The notes: generated by a model from the sequence alone, not told the origin. A stretch of DNA of 64,000 bases from Romanomermis culicivorax (GCA_963922205.1 CAWUHX010000033.1:1116001-1180000), one strand, 5' to 3'; counted from the first letter of the stretch, positions 1-12,682 are shown. Translations and numbers: made by a program.

Positions 1-699
1 AGGGTGTTCAGCAACCTGGAAAACTGGGAAAAGTCAGGGAATTTCGATTAGGATTGTTATGATGTAGTAGTTTTTATTGCAAAATGAGCCCGAATTATTT
101 AATGATGATAAGTCAAATTTGCGCTTTAGACGTTCAAAACTTCAAAAAATTTCCGGCGCTTCGCGCCGGTTTTAAACACTAGCATTTATTATATTTGGGT
201 TTGGCTAAAGTGCGGTTCATAGGAAATCGAGTACCATTATTCAATCGACATTTAATTGTTGTAGTGCATCTGTCGTTCTATTTAATCTTCAACTGTTAAT
301 GTTTATGGTTTTTAAAGAGTAATTATGATTTCAACTTTTCTACTGGTATTACCATGCTTGCTAACTTGAGGACTGTAACGAGGTATAACTTTTTTTTAAT
401 TACGATGTCCTGATACCGGGCTAGTAATGCAGTGAGATTTATTGTTCTGATCAAATAGCTAACGCACAATACACTCATGATAGATGCCTTGTATTTCACA
501 ACAAATATTTCTTTTTTACATGAAGAAATTAGAACGAATTTAAGAGACTTTCATTTTCTTTGGTTTTTGAAATTTTCCATGTGAATAACAGCGTACTGCA
601 AAAATGTCAAGAATAAGAATAGTAAGGTTAGTTGCAGCAGCATTACAAAAAGGAAAACAAAAAGCATTAGTAAAAGAAATGAAAAAAGTCAATAGTGAG
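1..699. other. Intergenic DNA with one GC-rich hairpin
   Basis: AT-rich sequence in which I see no supported exon. A GC-rich inverted repeat with arms CCGGCGC and GCGCCGG around a TTC loop lies near 152-169 and belongs to a family found throughout the window. The open frames at 540-878 run into the neighbouring transposon and have no recognisable protein content. Confidence 0.5.
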
Positions 700-1178
700 C
701 ATACCTGTAATTTGGAGGGTTGGGAAGAACCCCCTCCCAACTTGGTCAGCAGACATGCACGGCAAGAATTTTCTAGGGGGGAGGGTCCATGGACCTTTTT
801 CCCAGGAGGTAGGGGGTGGGTGAGCAAAAGAAACAAAAAAAGTTCTGCGAGCCTGTTTTTCATACAAAAGATGCACAAAAATCATGGAAAAAGCTATCTT
901 GGAAAAAGTTCAGGGTGGGGTGTTTGACGACTTTTTTGGCCAAGGGGGGTGGCCAGGGTCTCAGGTATGAGGGTTTCCCACCCCTATGTGCATGTATGCT
1001 GGTCAACTCTATACCCAATACCCCACCCCCAAAGCTCGGAAAAAGTACTTTTTTGGGAAAAATTTCTGTTTTGAGACTTTTGGGACCATCACACCCAAGA
1101 CTAAGAAAATTTTGGGACCCCCACCCCAAAATTTTGGGTTTACTTCTTCCCCAACTGGTTGGATCTTTTGCAGGTATG
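700..1178. mobile_element. hAT-like MITE, CATACCTGTAA family, copy 1
   Basis: The element starts CATACCTGTAA and ends TTGCAGGTATG, so its termini are near-perfect 11-bp inverted repeats. It is flanked by an exact 8-bp direct repeat ATAGTGAG at 692-699 and 1179-1186. The interior has no coding capacity and alternates C-rich and G-rich runs. An 8-bp duplication is the hallmark of hAT transposases; the assignment to hAT is inference because no transposase is present. Confidence 0.8.
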
Positions 1179-2275
1179 ATAGTGAGCTGTTAAAAATGAA
1201 TCGGACACTATAAATGTCGTATCACAATTTCATATTTTATGGTGCATGGCCCAAGGCCGGTTAATTTACGGTTGTACGAAATCAAATTTTTTGATAGAGA
1301 ACCGTATTATTGGCGAAAACTATATGCTTAGAGTGATTGTTCCAAGTGCTAAATGTTCTGCCCAAAAAGAGATATTTTGGTGTCATTTTTTGGCCTCAAG
1401 TAGTTTAGTGATCTCGTAGTCGACTGCAGCGCAGAAGTCATCCAACTTCAAATCAGATTTTTGAGAAGATATTTTATGTATATAAGATGAGAATACTGTT
1501 CAGGATTCTTCCTTTTTTTGAAGCAAGAAGTATCTAGTTTCAGAATTGTGAGTCTCTCAGAATAAGAAAAATGCGGAAAATATATGACACACCAAGAAAT
1601 ATTTTTGTCGAACAATTTTAATATCACCTAGTGAGTAGGATTATCATACAGTGTGTAATGTATTCAAGTAAATGTTTAACATTAACTTTACATGCTTCAG
1701 TTTATTAGGATAACATTGTTACTGAGAAAATTCTGAAAATATGAAGTCTAGATTGAGCTCTTTTTACTATTGTACTGATGTTTGATCGAATTTCCGATTT
1801 TCCGATGATATTACACTCAAATCTTTGATACCATTGTCCGTTTCGAGTAGATTTCGTCATCAATCATGCGTCCATATTTCGGATTATTACTGCCGAAACG
1901 TAAATTGATGACATATTAAGTTTAAATTCTGGTTCATTTACCCACTAGTTTTAGAGGACATTATGTTGTAGACGAATCTTAGAATCAAAAAAATGTGAAA
2001 ATATTTTGAAATCGATTTAATAGAATTTTAATTATCATGTCTGCTTTGTAACCTTATACATGCTTATAGCTTCTGGTCAGTACCGGGCAATCTTTGGTTG
2101 ATTGCCTAATTCCTGAGTCTTACTTGCCTTTTTCAATCGTAAATTGATTGACATCTGTTGTTTCGACAAAATTTATGAAAAATGGTTGATTTCTAACTGA
2201 TGTTTTTGGTTTTATGGTTTGTTAGCGGTACACTAACTAGTTGAAAACATCGGCGCATAGCTCAGGCCTACGTAT
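1179..2275. other. Intergenic DNA, no feature seen
   Basis: About 1.1 kb of AT-rich sequence. Upstream exons of the SPPL2-type gene at 4283 could lie in this region, but none was recognised by translation. Confidence 0.4.
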
Positions 2276-4039
2276 AAGAGATGAAACGGATCCAAGATTT
2301 TCAATATTCCGGATCCGGGTAATAAACTTGCCTCCATCCGGTTCCGGATCCGGGTAATTGGAAATGAGTTTCACGGATCCGGGTAATCAAGTCAACTACA
2401 TACGGATCCGGGTAGTAATAATATATTATACAGCTGATGTGATTATGCAGGCATTTTAATTCATGCGTCTTCAAATGATTCTGTTTAAGTGTTTATCAGA
2501 TGCATAATATCTGCTGTGTGAAGCTACACGGATCTATACGGATCCGGGTAATAAACTTGCCTCCATCCAGTTCCGGATCCGGGTAATTGGAAATGAGTTT
2601 CACGGATCCGGGTAATCAAGTCAACTACATACGGATCCGGGTAGTAATAATATATTATACAGCTGATGTGATTATGCAGGCATTTTAATTCATGCGTCTT
2701 CAAATGATTCTGTTTAAGTGTTTATCAGATGCATAATATCTGCTGTGTGAAGCTACACAAATTCAGGAATGTAAATTACTGTAGCAATCTGCATAATGAA
2801 ATCTTAAATGGTGAATAGAACAAAAACTCCATCCTCCTCCGAGTCTAATCTACACTGAGAAAAAATCTGCACTTTCATAACATGAATTCATGTGATACTG
2901 AATCACTGTCGCTGACATCTGAGTGAGAGGCTGTGAGACTGGAAACCGTTTTAACGTCTGCAGCTTTAAAATAAGCGATTTCGCCGGAACCAAAACTGAG
3001 GCAAAAAATCCTAAATTTCACTGGCGACATCTCTGTGATCAGTCAAAGTAAAAAACTATAAACTGCATTTAATTTATTCTTCATTCCGGCGCCAAGCGCC
3101 GGAAAATGTTTTGTGGTTTTAAACTCTAGTTCTATACTCTTGATGACATTCTAAATCAGTGTCATCAAGACTTATTCCATGGCTAAGGTTTAGTTTTTAA
3201 GTTTAGAATGATGTTCTGACTTGAGCAATGACATGATGCTTTCAATCAGCTAACCAGCGAGAAAATCAGCTTGAAGCAAATGATGCTTGATAAATTCAGT
3301 CCAAACAGCAAGGATGGTAAAAAAGTACCAGGACAAAGGGCCAAAAATTTCAATGGATTTTGATGTTACATGGCTGAAACATGAGTTCTGGCAACAGTTA
3401 TTTCCTGAAAAAGTGGTCTAATTTGCAGTCAATTAAACCATTTTGCATACCATAACAGAATGTAAAAATCATGTTTACGACATGCAAGTGCAACTCAAAA
3501 ATCGAACTAGCAACCAAAAATTTAGATTCTTCAAATTTTGATTTTGATCAAATACCAAGATGAAGATCATAGATTAAAAAATAAAAAATCATTGACTAAA
3601 CAATAAAGTGAGACATTTCAAGTTGTGAAAGAATCGGCTAAAACAACAACATACGAACCGCACTGAAAACCTGTATGATATAAAAATTGACTTCTGCCCT
3701 GTGCACAAAACATCATAAAAAATGTGTACACGAACTCCAAAACTGTGCTCATTGTACAGAAAACCATGGTTGAAACTGTTGTAAAACTTCTGTTTTTGAA
3801 ATACAATTTACCAAAAATCAACTTCAAATTAATCAAATAAATGTTTGTTACTTTACCTTGTAACGTTACCTTAGTGTCAAAATATTAGTATCAGTTATGT
3901 CTAAACTGCATTTCGAATTATCCGAATCCGGGTAGTTGAGATGGGTTCTTCCGGATCCGGGTAATTGAAAATGCTTCTTCCGGATCCGGATCCTGAAGAC
4001 TTCCGAGTAATGCGGATCCGGGTACCCGTTTCATCTCTA
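2276..4039. mobile_element. Non-autonomous hAT (Ac-like) element with subterminal repeats
   Basis: The 1764-bp element begins AAGAGATGAAACGG and ends with the inverted form, CCGTTTCATCTCTA with a short internal insert. It is bracketed by an exact 8-bp duplication CTACGTAT at 2268-2275 and 4040-4047. The terminal sequence resembles the Ac-group TIR. Near both ends the motif GGATCCGGGTA is reiterated (2311-2650 and 3920-4025), which is how hAT transposase-binding subterminal repeats are arranged. The interior has no transposase ORF; it holds a GC-rich hairpin near 3084-3101 and a 229-bp tandem duplication. A related fragment lies at 10810-11760. Confidence 0.8.
2311..2768. repeat. 229-bp tandem duplication inside the hAT-like element
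   Basis: Two nearly identical copies, 2311-2539 and 2540-2768, begin with GGATCCGGGTAATAAACTTG and each hold several GGATCCGGGTA-type motifs followed by the same AT-rich stretch. The few differences suggest a recent duplication. It doubles the number of putative subterminal transposase sites at the left end only. Confidence 0.85.
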
Positions 4040-4282
4040 CTACGTATTACTGATTCCTGCTCGGAAAAAACTGGAAAATAATGAAAAAATTACCTGGAAT
4101 GCCTGGAAAAGTGAGGGAATTCCATTTTCGAACACCGTTGGACACCCTGTCTTGTGCATCATTTCTCAATTGAAAAAATTGAAACTTTGCATCCAAATGT
4201 ATTTCTATCCTGATGATTACTGACCTAAAGTCGTGATCGTATTGTTTCCCCTATCAGACACATTATAAAACTTTCTTTTCAG

Positions 4283-6008
4283 TGGATAACCGTGGTATTC
4301 AGCCTATTTTTCTTCTACGACGTTTTTATGGTTTTTTTGACGCCATTTTTCACTAAAACAGTAATATCGTGTATTGCGCATTAAATTTTCTGCCTATCGA
4401 ATTAAAACATCTTGTTACAGGGCTGTGCGATAATGGTCGACGTTGCAACGGGTGGCGCCTGTTCGATGGACTTTCCTGGGCCGCCGAGTAATGACACGGA
4501 TGAAGTAATGAGTGTCGAATAAATTAGCCTGAATCAGATGTTTATAGTCGAAGTATGTCAGTGGTCCTAGATGTCATGATGCCAAAATGAAACAAAGTCT
4601 CCAAGCTATGCTCCAAATCATGGAAATACGGAAAATTGCACGCAGCTGGAAAATTACGCTCTGTCAAATTTGATGTATTTCCGTTCAGCTCATTTCTGAA
4701 ATTGCCAACACGATCTCCACCAGATTCCTGACTCCTAATTTTATGTATACCTGCATCGAACAATTTTCGGCAGTAGCATTGTATTTTTTCGGTTACTAAT
4801 TTCCGGCACAACTGTCATTAATCCTATAGGATATATAGTAAAAGTGTACCGTAAAATTTTTCATAGGTTTCGTATCAGATCAGACTTTCTAATGAATCAT
4901 TGTATGGTTTTAAATTCAGCTCCCTCTCCTGTTTCGAATGCCCGACTTTACAAATCCTCTACTCGATTGTTTCAATTTGACTATGGATTTACAATACCCC
5001 CCTATTATGATAGGATTCGGTGACGTCATTATTCCTGGTAAGTGGAAACGAATTTTTCTTCGTTGTTTATTTTTGACGGCAAAATCGAGTTTATCGCCTT
5101 ATTGGATCTTTTTCCCTTGTTCTGTCTCCATTTTTCAGGTTTTCTCGTATCGTACAACTTGGCGTTTGATTTATCTCTTGGTTTATGGTATAAACCATAT
5201 TTCGTCGTATCATTTGTGGGTAAATATTATTTGTCCAAGTGTACGATCATGAAGCGTATATATTTCTATAGGTTATGTTGTTGGTCTCATCGTAACATTT
5301 TGGATACTAATTCTCAGTGGTATGGCTCAACCGGCGTTGACGTACTTGGTACCTTTGACTTTACTGCCAACATTCGTCGTGGCTGTGGTCAGGAGAGAAT
5401 TCCGAACTATTTGGAATGGAGATTTCGTGAGTTACAGTGAAGACTTATACGTAATAGTCTGTTTTTTATAAAATGATTGTCGATTGAAAAATGACATAAA
5501 ATGAGCACCGTTATCAAGGTCATTTACACAACGCTTCTACCATAGAATTTTCCACTCAAAAAAGGCTTGTTGCATTGGCTTACAAATTCTCAATCCTGTA
5601 TGATTTATAGTTTGAAGAGACACTCTTCAAAATATGAAAAAATACTTCCCTTCCAATTTTATTATTCAGAAACATTTCAAGAAAGACGGACTATAGGTTA
5701 CTGAATCGACATGCCGAAAATATCTGCAAACCGGTTAATTTTTCTTCTCAGTCGAACATTTAAATGGTCAACAATTGTATGTTCGTTTGCTAAATTTTTG
5801 ATCTGTAGTTTGATTTTTGGGTCATTTTGAAAAGGAATTATGTTTTCTCCAAAAAACTGCTCTTAAAAAGCCAAATTTTCTTCTGCAACGTCCTATTTAG
5901 GCTTTGAAAGACTTCTTCTTTCAGAACGGTTTCATGGCCACGTTATTCCCAATTTCGGACGAAAAACAAGGGAAAGAGCGTCGTTTGCACAAAAATGTTG
6001 TCACGTGA
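4283..6008 (+). CDS. Signal peptide peptidase-like (SPPL2-type) intramembrane aspartyl protease, 3' exons
   Basis: Six exons join in phase: 4283-4360, 4421-4504, 4920-5037, 5139-5219, 5272-5426 and, less certainly, 5925-6008 with the stop. The encoded part has the full GxGD-protease signature in order: a transmembrane segment with the catalytic Tyr-Asp (FYDVFMVFLTP), the strand IMVDVATGG typical of the SPPL2 branch, the second catalytic aspartate in GFGDVIIPG, and the PAL motif in QPALTYLVP. Members cut single-pass type II proteins within endosomal or ER membranes. The amino-terminal half (signal, PA domain and first membrane spans in SPPL2) was not found upstream, perhaps because exons lie left of the transposon at 2276-4039 or because the gene is truncated. 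The last exon is assigned only from phase, its acceptor and a short basic tail. Confidence 0.85.
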
Positions 6009-6183
6009 TGATTAAATTTTGTCAACTGAGCTCCAATGAATAGCTCTAGCTAACAATAGTAAAATTTTCCTATTCTCCGCTGTTTTTAATTTTTCGACAA
6101 GCTATGCGCCGTTCATTTGGGATGATTTTAGATGCAGCGGTCGTAGCTTCGGTCGGTAGACGAAGCCTTACCAGAGGTGAAAA

Positions 6184-6189
6184 AATAAA
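6184..6189 (+). terminator. Candidate poly(A) signal of the SPPL2-type gene
   Basis: AATAAA about 175 bases after the proposed stop at 6006-6008. Motif and position only. Confidence 0.35.
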
Positions 6190-6610
6190 TTGCAGTATTA
6201 GTCGATGGTTGCATATACGACTTGTTATTCAAATTCGTAAAGTTAATGTTTCATAGAACAACACGACGCAAATTTTTCGGTGCAACATGCTGATTTTTTT
6301 GCACATCACCGAACTCCCTCAGAAATATGATGGACCTACTCGGTTTACAGTACATCAAATTTTCTGCTCCTGACTGAGCTTGTGATTCGTTGGGACAGGG
6401 TGATTGATAAAAAAATATAGTCATACTTATCATTTTACATATGTCAACGGATTTTAATTTTTCTCTAGTAGATAGAAATGGGTGGCAAACACATAGCTAA
6501 AAAATAGTGAGATGCCTCTCGGCTGCAGCTGTAAAAAGTGCAATTTTCTGTGTTACAGCGCGTACTGCATTTGTTTTTCTGTTCACACAATGTACGAGAA
6601 TAATTGAAAT
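6190..6610. other. Intergenic DNA, no feature seen
   Basis: AT-rich sequence between the SPPL2-type gene and a MITE. The minus frame at 6251-6433 shows no recognisable protein. Confidence 0.4.
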
Positions 6611-7008
6611 CATACATGTAAATGGGGGAAGTGCTATAGAACCCCCCTCCCTCCTAGAAATCGTCGTCCATATGGCTAACCATTGGGTAACCCTGCATAG
6701 GATTTTCCAATCGTATGGCAAGTCATGGAGCTCCCCCACACTTTTGGTCGGAAAAATACCCATACAATGTAAATTTTCTCCTGGAAAATGACTATTTGTT
6801 CACAAAATGCGCCATGAATACATCTTTTACCGTGTTTAGGCACAAATCACAGTTTTATGAACCATTTTTCGAACTTTATTTGGGCGAAAAAAATCGATTT
6901 TTCCTCCTCCAGCGATCCCTCCTCTCCAATTTTGGAGAATCAGTGACCCTCGGCCCCTAGAAAGCCGCCTGACCGCTCCCCAGACCTCGGTGACCCGCTA
7001 CATTTACG
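6611..7008. mobile_element. MITE, CATACATGTAA family, copy 1
   Basis: Starts CATACATGTAAATGG and ends with a degenerate inverted form, CTACATTTACG. Flanks ATTGAAAT (6603-6610) and GTTGAAAA (7009-7016) match at six of eight positions, a decayed 8-bp duplication. The interior has stretches recurring elsewhere: AGAAATCG, ACTTTTGGTCGGAAAAAT, and CCCCAGACCTCGG near the right end. Related copies or pieces lie at about 10273-10565, 12688-13067, 15650-15800, 25097-25590, 52877-53293 and 63453-63790. Confidence 0.65.
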
Positions 7009-7564
7009 GTTGAAAATGAGGCACTATTGTTGCCAGCTTTACCCGCAAAATCGCCTGAAGACAAGCAAGTCTTGGAAAATACAATTCACCTTCAAAATCG
7101 CCCTGTATGTAAAATTTCTGTACCGTACATTACTGATGTAGCTGGAATATTACTCTTCGAAAAGGCTCCGGTCAAGTTTAACCTCGCAATATTGAATGTA
7201 CAACCTGTCGTCTTGTTTTGTTCCTATAGGAGGTGCCCCGATTTGATATAGTTCTGTGACGGCTGCTACAGTATGACAGGATTTGTGATCAGTAGGTGTA
7301 ACTGATTACGTTAAATTGGCACGCTTTGTGTGGCGTATCGATTTGCAAAAACGCGAAATTCACTGAAATTTGACTTTCACGTTCAATTCGTTGATTATTG
7401 TTCTCGTATCGACTTTGTTTAGTCGCCGGTAATTTCCTTATCCGCAGGCGTTTGTTTAATTTTATGTCAAATCGGATTAAATTCGAAGTGAGTTTACATG
7501 GAAGCAGAATTTCCATAGATCGCAATCTGTCGGCAATTCATCTGAAATTCTGCATGCAATCATT
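7009..7564. other. Intergenic DNA, no feature seen
   Basis: The frames at 7027-7251 and 7289-7586 translate to low-information sequence with no family resemblance. No splice-linked exon set was found. Confidence 0.4.
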
Positions 7565-7572
7565 GTTTGTGT

Positions 7573-8926
7573 CATCATACCTGTAATTTTGGGGGGGGGG
7601 GGTTGTGGGGGACCACCACCCCCAACTTGGTCGAACCCTATACCCAAATGTTGGGACCCCCATCCCCAACTACTTGGTCAACCATCCATATACCCAACCC
7701 CACCAAACTAGGAATAATTGGATAAAAGTTGCCCTTTTTGGGAAAATTTTTGAAATTTTTTCGACTTTGTTGGGTCTTCTCGGCCCCCCTCCCCAAAATT
7801 TTTGGAATTTCGGGACCCCCACCCACTGTTTCTTTTTTCCACATTTGCACTATAATGTGGAAAAAAATCTGGAATGTGGAAAAATTTTTTGAGGTCTTTC
7901 CAGTTCCACAAATGTGGAAAAAAATTTGGGGTTTTCATATTGAAAAGTTGCATTTTGGTGCATTTTAGGAGGTCCAAATCTCAAAATTTTCCGGCGCTCC
8001 GCGCCGGTTATAACTTTAATAATCATCATTATTCATTAAGTAGCTCAGGCGCGGCTTTTATCATGTCTACCTTTATTTATCACTTAATCTATAATAGTTT
8101 TCATCATCTTAAATTTAGTATCTCATGTTTTAATTGGTAATCTTAAACATTTTATCATAATGTTTAAGAAGATTCGCATTTTTTCCTTTAGAGAAAGATC
8201 AATGCGTCAAGTCTCTATGCTTTATGATGTGATTATTTCTTTGCTCACGTAAAATCATTTCAAAAGCTTCATGGAAATATCTTTCGGAAATTTATACTCT
8301 TCTTACTCATATATTTTCGACCAAGTTCATGAGAGTTTACAAATAAATTACAGATTTTAAAATTTTTCAAGTAAAATTCTAGAAATTACGACTGTTGAAC
8401 ACAAAATTGGAATCTAATTCTAGAAATAAATGTTCGGAAAATTGATTTTCCAGCATCCCAAATGTCAATATACCCAAGAAAATTTCCGGCGCTTGGCGCC
8501 GGAATTATTACCATCTTCCTCGGGCTTTCACTTGTCATCATAGAGGACTTGACCATCTGATTTCTTGTGTAATTCAAGTCAGTTATGCTCTTCGATAGTT
8601 TGCTTGAAAATTTGTTCAACAATGCTTGTAGATTAGGCTTTTAAGTCGAACATTTCAATTTTTTCTTCAATTTTAATGAATTAACTTCTCTGAAAACACC
8701 GGAAGGCTTGAAAAAGCTCAAAAACAGTGCGATAAAGCGTCTGTGAGCATTTTTAAGCCCAAAAACGAAGATTTTAAGACGAAAAAAATTTTTTCTACAT
8801 GTGGAAAAAAAATTTGACCCCTTTCCACATTTGTGGAAAAAAGTTCGTGGAAAAAAACAGTGCCCCCACCCCAAAATTTTCGGTTTCCTCCCCCCCTTCC
8901 GACTGGTCGGAGCTCTTACAGGAATG
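7573..8926. mobile_element. Long CATACCTGTAA-family hAT-like element, copy 4
   Basis: The left end is CATCATACCTGTAA and the right end TTACAGGAATG. An exact 8-bp repeat GTTTGTGT at 7565-7572 and 8927-8934 flanks the whole, so it moved as one 1354-bp unit. Towards each end are C-rich blocks and repeated AATGTGGAAAAA motifs in opposing orientation, which would fold into a long stem. The middle (about 7980-8640) carries two GC-rich hairpins and is repeated at about 58110-58830. No transposase ORF. Confidence 0.75.
7989..8008. repeat. GC-rich hairpin CCGGCGC-TCC-GCGCCGG
   Basis: A seven-base-pair perfect stem with a three-base loop in strongly AT-rich surroundings. A second copy with loop TTG lies near 8485-8503. 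These are two of about fifteen versions in the window. Confidence 0.8.
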
Positions 8927-8934
8927 GTTTGTGT

Positions 8935-9860
8935 TTCCTCTGTTCCTCGTGAAGCATCTTCCACGATCGTTTGCAACCACAACTCATTTTTGCCAAGTAT
9001 GTGTTTTTGTGCGACATAAACTTAGGAAGTTAGATCAAAAAAGTGCATTTTGGGAGCCTACCCAACCCAAACATCATCTTGTTATTCTCTGAGTCAGTAA
9101 CCCATAGAAGCTATGAAAAACGAACAATTTCTGGTCTGATCAGGGTTGGTCAAAAACCAAACTTGAAATTTCGACTTTTTGGTATTTTTGGTTTTTCTAT
9201 GGTTTTTTAGTGGTTTTTTTCTGGTTTAATTCTTTAAATGTTTGGTACATCAAAATAACTAAGTAAAAAACTGCTGGAAGCTCCCTGTATCATCTAAGAC
9301 TAGTTAGGAAGCCTTAAAATGGCGGCTAGAAGTATTAATCTTATCGGAAGTGTCATTATTTTATGCTATAGGAAATTCCTATTATAGCAATAGAAATTCA
9401 GTAGTAGCGGGCACACAAGAAAGGAACGACGAGTGGAGAACATAAGAAAAGTAAAAATGGAGCAGAGTATGCGATATGTAAGGGGCAAATTCAAGGAAAA
9501 GAAAAAAATTACAATTTGTATCAATGCATCACATATATATACATAATGCACAGGAAAGCTGAAATGACACAACTTTTAAGTATACCGTTTTCGATAAGAG
9601 GGTTTTAACTTGATAGATTATTACATATGTTATTGATATTACAAACTGCAGTTGAAAGTCACACATAGACATTTCAGTGTTTCCAAATTTTCGCTTTTCA
9701 AACCTGTCTGCGAGCTATAACTACAGGAAATCGGTCTTATTTTATATACTATTCTCGCTTGGATGATAGATACATATTTTTTACGATTTTTTCTACTTAG
9801 TAGTGACGTCAAGTCACATAAAAATGAGCCACTCAAAAGCCATATGGTAGCCGTGGGGAT
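8935..9860. other. Intergenic DNA, no gene seen
   Basis: Contains short T-rich runs and a purine-rich stretch near 9410-9500. No exon, RNA gene or dated repeat could be supported. Confidence 0.4.
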
Positions 9861-10272
9861 CATACATGCACGTGGGGGGGGTTTTGACCCCAGCAGATTT
9901 TTATTGACCCCCAACAGATTCTTGCTGATCCCCAGCAGATTTGAGTTCCCCAACAATGGTTGGGAAGATGACGAAGGAAAATGAGCAAGAGAGTAGAGAA
10001 AGTCATCATGAAAATGGAAATGATGCTGTAGTCTGACAATTTTTCTAAACAAATCATACTTGATTCCAAAAAGGTAGCATGAAAACGTTAAAAAGTGCTG
10101 TCTAAGCAAATAATTTCACTTATCTGACTAATATAGGTTAAAGAATATGCTGCTTGGATGTTAGAAGACTTCCTGAGACCTTTTTTTCGTTATCAAGAAC
10201 GAAAAAATAATTTTGTATTCTACCCCCTGTCCTGGCTGACCCCCAGCAGAATCTCTATGCTGTGCATGTATG
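9861..10272. mobile_element. MITE, CATACATGCAC family
   Basis: Inverted termini CATACATGCAC and GTGCATGTATG, with near-exact 8-bp flanks GTGGGGAT (9853-9860) and GTGGGGAC (10273-10280). Inside the left end, a short unit close to GACCCCCAGCAGATT is repeated about four times (9888-9950), with another copy at the right end. A diverged copy lies in a translin intron (49581-49980) and an inverted piece at about 27090-27235. Confidence 0.75.
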
Positions 10273-10565
10273 GTGGGGACCCCCATACTTTTGGTCGGAA
10301 AAATATTGAAGAATGTCAATTTTTTAAATAAAAATGGTAAAAAATGTGGATTTTCTTGGCGCTTCGCGCCACGAATACTTTTTTCGATTTTTTAGGAAAA
10401 AATTACTTTTTTAAAACTATTTTTCGGACTTTTCTCGTGAAAAAATCGATTTTCTTACTCGAGAGACCTCCCCCCAGAAATTTTGGGTATTACTGACCCC
10501 CGGCCCCAAAAAAGTCGCCCAACCCCTCTCCCAGACCTTGGGGACTCGTTACATGTATGGTCAAA
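10273..10565. mobile_element. Truncated CATACATGTAA-family MITE
   Basis: Shares ACTTTTGGTCGGAAAAAT, a GGCGCTTCGCGCC hairpin near 10358, and the right-hand CCCAGACC...GTTACATGTATGG end with the copy at 6611-7008. The left part is missing where it abuts the preceding MITE. Confidence 0.6.
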
Positions 10566-11760
10566 ACCCTTGGCTTTTTTGTTGCTAAAAACACGCCACA
10601 GTGACTTTTTGAGAGCCATAAGCGGCCTTGTTAACACGTTGAGTATAGGTACATGCACTGAATTAATAGAGGAAAATACGTTCATTCACTGTAACTGCAC
10701 ATTAATACAAGTAAGTATATAAATATTCCGTTTACACAATATCTCGTTGAGACCGGGTAGCACCCGGGTTTCATTCAGAAAATTTACCCGGGTACCCGGT
10801 GTGAAGCACTAATCGTGAGAAAAAATCTGCATCTTTATAACATGAATTCATGTGATGCTGCATCACTGTCGCTGACATTTGAGTAAGAAACTGTCCCAAC
10901 GTCTGCAGTATCAAAATGACTGATTCCCCTGGGACCAAAAACTGAGGCAAAAAATCCTAAATTGTCTAGAAATTCCACTGGCGACATCTCCGATCAGTCA
11001 AACTAAAAACCTACTAAATTTAATTTATTCTTCCTTATGGAGCGCCGTGTAAAAGTTTGCAGTTCTACACTTTAGGACGCTGGTGAATGAATGTTTTCAG
11101 CATTTATCCCATGTACAAGGTTTAATTTTCAAGTCTAGAATGATGCTATAACTTGAGCAATGAGATGATGTTTCCATTCAGATAACCATCGATAAAATCA
11201 GCTTCAAGCGAATGGTGTTTAGTAAATTCATTCAAAAAAGCCAGAGTGATAAAAAAAGTTCCAGCGCAAAGCGCCAGAATTTTTTGTGGACTTGGATGTT
11301 TCAATGCTCAAAAATGGATTCTGTCAACAGTTATTTCCTGGATCAACAGTTATTCCCGTCAATTAAACCATTTTCCATACAAAAATAAAATGTAATCATA
11401 TTGAAAGCATGCAAGTACAACTCAAAAATCAAACTAGCAACCAAGGATTGATAAGATTCTTCAAATCTTGATTTTGGATTAAAATTAAATTGAAATATTA
11501 AAAATCATAGACTAAACAATAAGGTGAGACACTGCATGTTGTGAAAGAATCGGCTAAAACAACATACGAACGGCATTAAAAACCCGTATGTTATGAAAAT
11601 CGACGTTCTGCACTGTGCACAAAACGTCCTAAAAATTTGTGCACGTGCTCCAAAAGCTGTGCTCAGTGCACAAAAACCCCTGAGGAAAGTCAAAGTTTCT
11701 GCTTGTTTAAGAATCAATTTTTGGTTCTTTGCTAGATTTTCCTAAAGTTGCTGTTTTCAG
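10566..11760. mobile_element. Mosaic of two hAT-like element fragments
   Basis: The part up to 10809 ends ACCCGGGTACCCGGTGTGAAGCACTA and matches, in opposite orientation, one end of the element at 59014-59809. From about 10815 the sequence matches the interior of the element at 2276-4039 (from about 2855), including its GAATTCATGTGAT stretch. I read this as one fragment beside another. The junction, without a duplication, implies deletion or template switching. Confidence 0.6.
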
Positions 11761-12682
11761 TTCGAAACCAATGTGATTTTTGCCGTTTTGTGAAAAATAG
11801 TTGATTTCTAGCCGATTTTTCCCAACCTTGCTTCTCTATCTATTGCTAATTGAACAAAGCCAATAAGTAAAGATTTATTTTACAACGGTCTAAAATATCA
11901 AAGATAAAATTTTCCCGCCGCTACGCGTCGCTAGGAAGAATTAGTAAATCAAATGCAATGAGTAATTCCTCCGTGATTGCAGACATGTCTAGCGACCGAT
12001 TTTGATCGTAATCTGGCTCTTCATCTCATGCTCTAGATGATAATCAATTTTGATGATTATTATCATATTATATTATTGTTATCAAATTACGATCTTGACC
12101 TCGAAAAGTTATTTTTCGTTCATATTTAGTCAATTATTCCATCCGGAAATATCAAATAGTCTCAAAAATGCATGAAAAAAGCATCGTGTTTATTTTTGGT
12201 CAAAACAGTTGAAAAATTGACGAAAAAAATTTATAATTTTCGCTAATTGGGAAGAAGAGTCATGTACAAAAGTTATAACAACCGCCGGCTTCCCTCCACC
12301 TTTTGCGGCCAAAAATCCTTCTTTCTCCCTTAATTGTTTTGGAACCTAAAATGCTCCTTGAAGGCCGGCGTCGGTTGCAAATTTTCGCTGCTATACTGTG
12401 CGGTGCCGTGAGTGAGATACCTACGGCAAAATGATAAAACATCAAGATGCATTTTTTGCATCATAGTTCATATGTTATAACATAAGCGACGGTTCAGAAA
12501 TTTCGATTGAATCGAAATTGACGACCGGCGCCGGCCGTCGTCGAAAAGACGAAGTTAGCTCGAAACCGTCGCCGCCTACGAGCTGCTATCCTTCAGCGCC
12601 GGCCGTCGAAATATAGCAGGGCCTTGAGACTATATCGACAAATTTGTTAATCAGTGTCATTTCACGATTGGAGACACACACT
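11761..12682. other. Intergenic DNA with a GC-rich CGGC-repeat island
   Basis: Between about 12270 and 12610 the AT-rich sequence is broken by CGGC/GCCG-containing segments, some in inverted pairs, such as GACCGGCGCCGGCCGTC near 12522. It lies about 0.7 kb upstream of the AKAP1-like start codon. It could hold a promoter or leader exon, but there is no direct sign of either. Confidence 0.35.

Noticed and set aside
2311-2768. CRISPR-like array
   Set aside because: Only two long tandem copies with no unique spacers, inside a hAT-like element in an animal genome.
9639-10109. 156-codon minus frame
   Set aside because: It crosses the MITE at 9861-10272 and contains its CAGATT repeats. No family resemblance.
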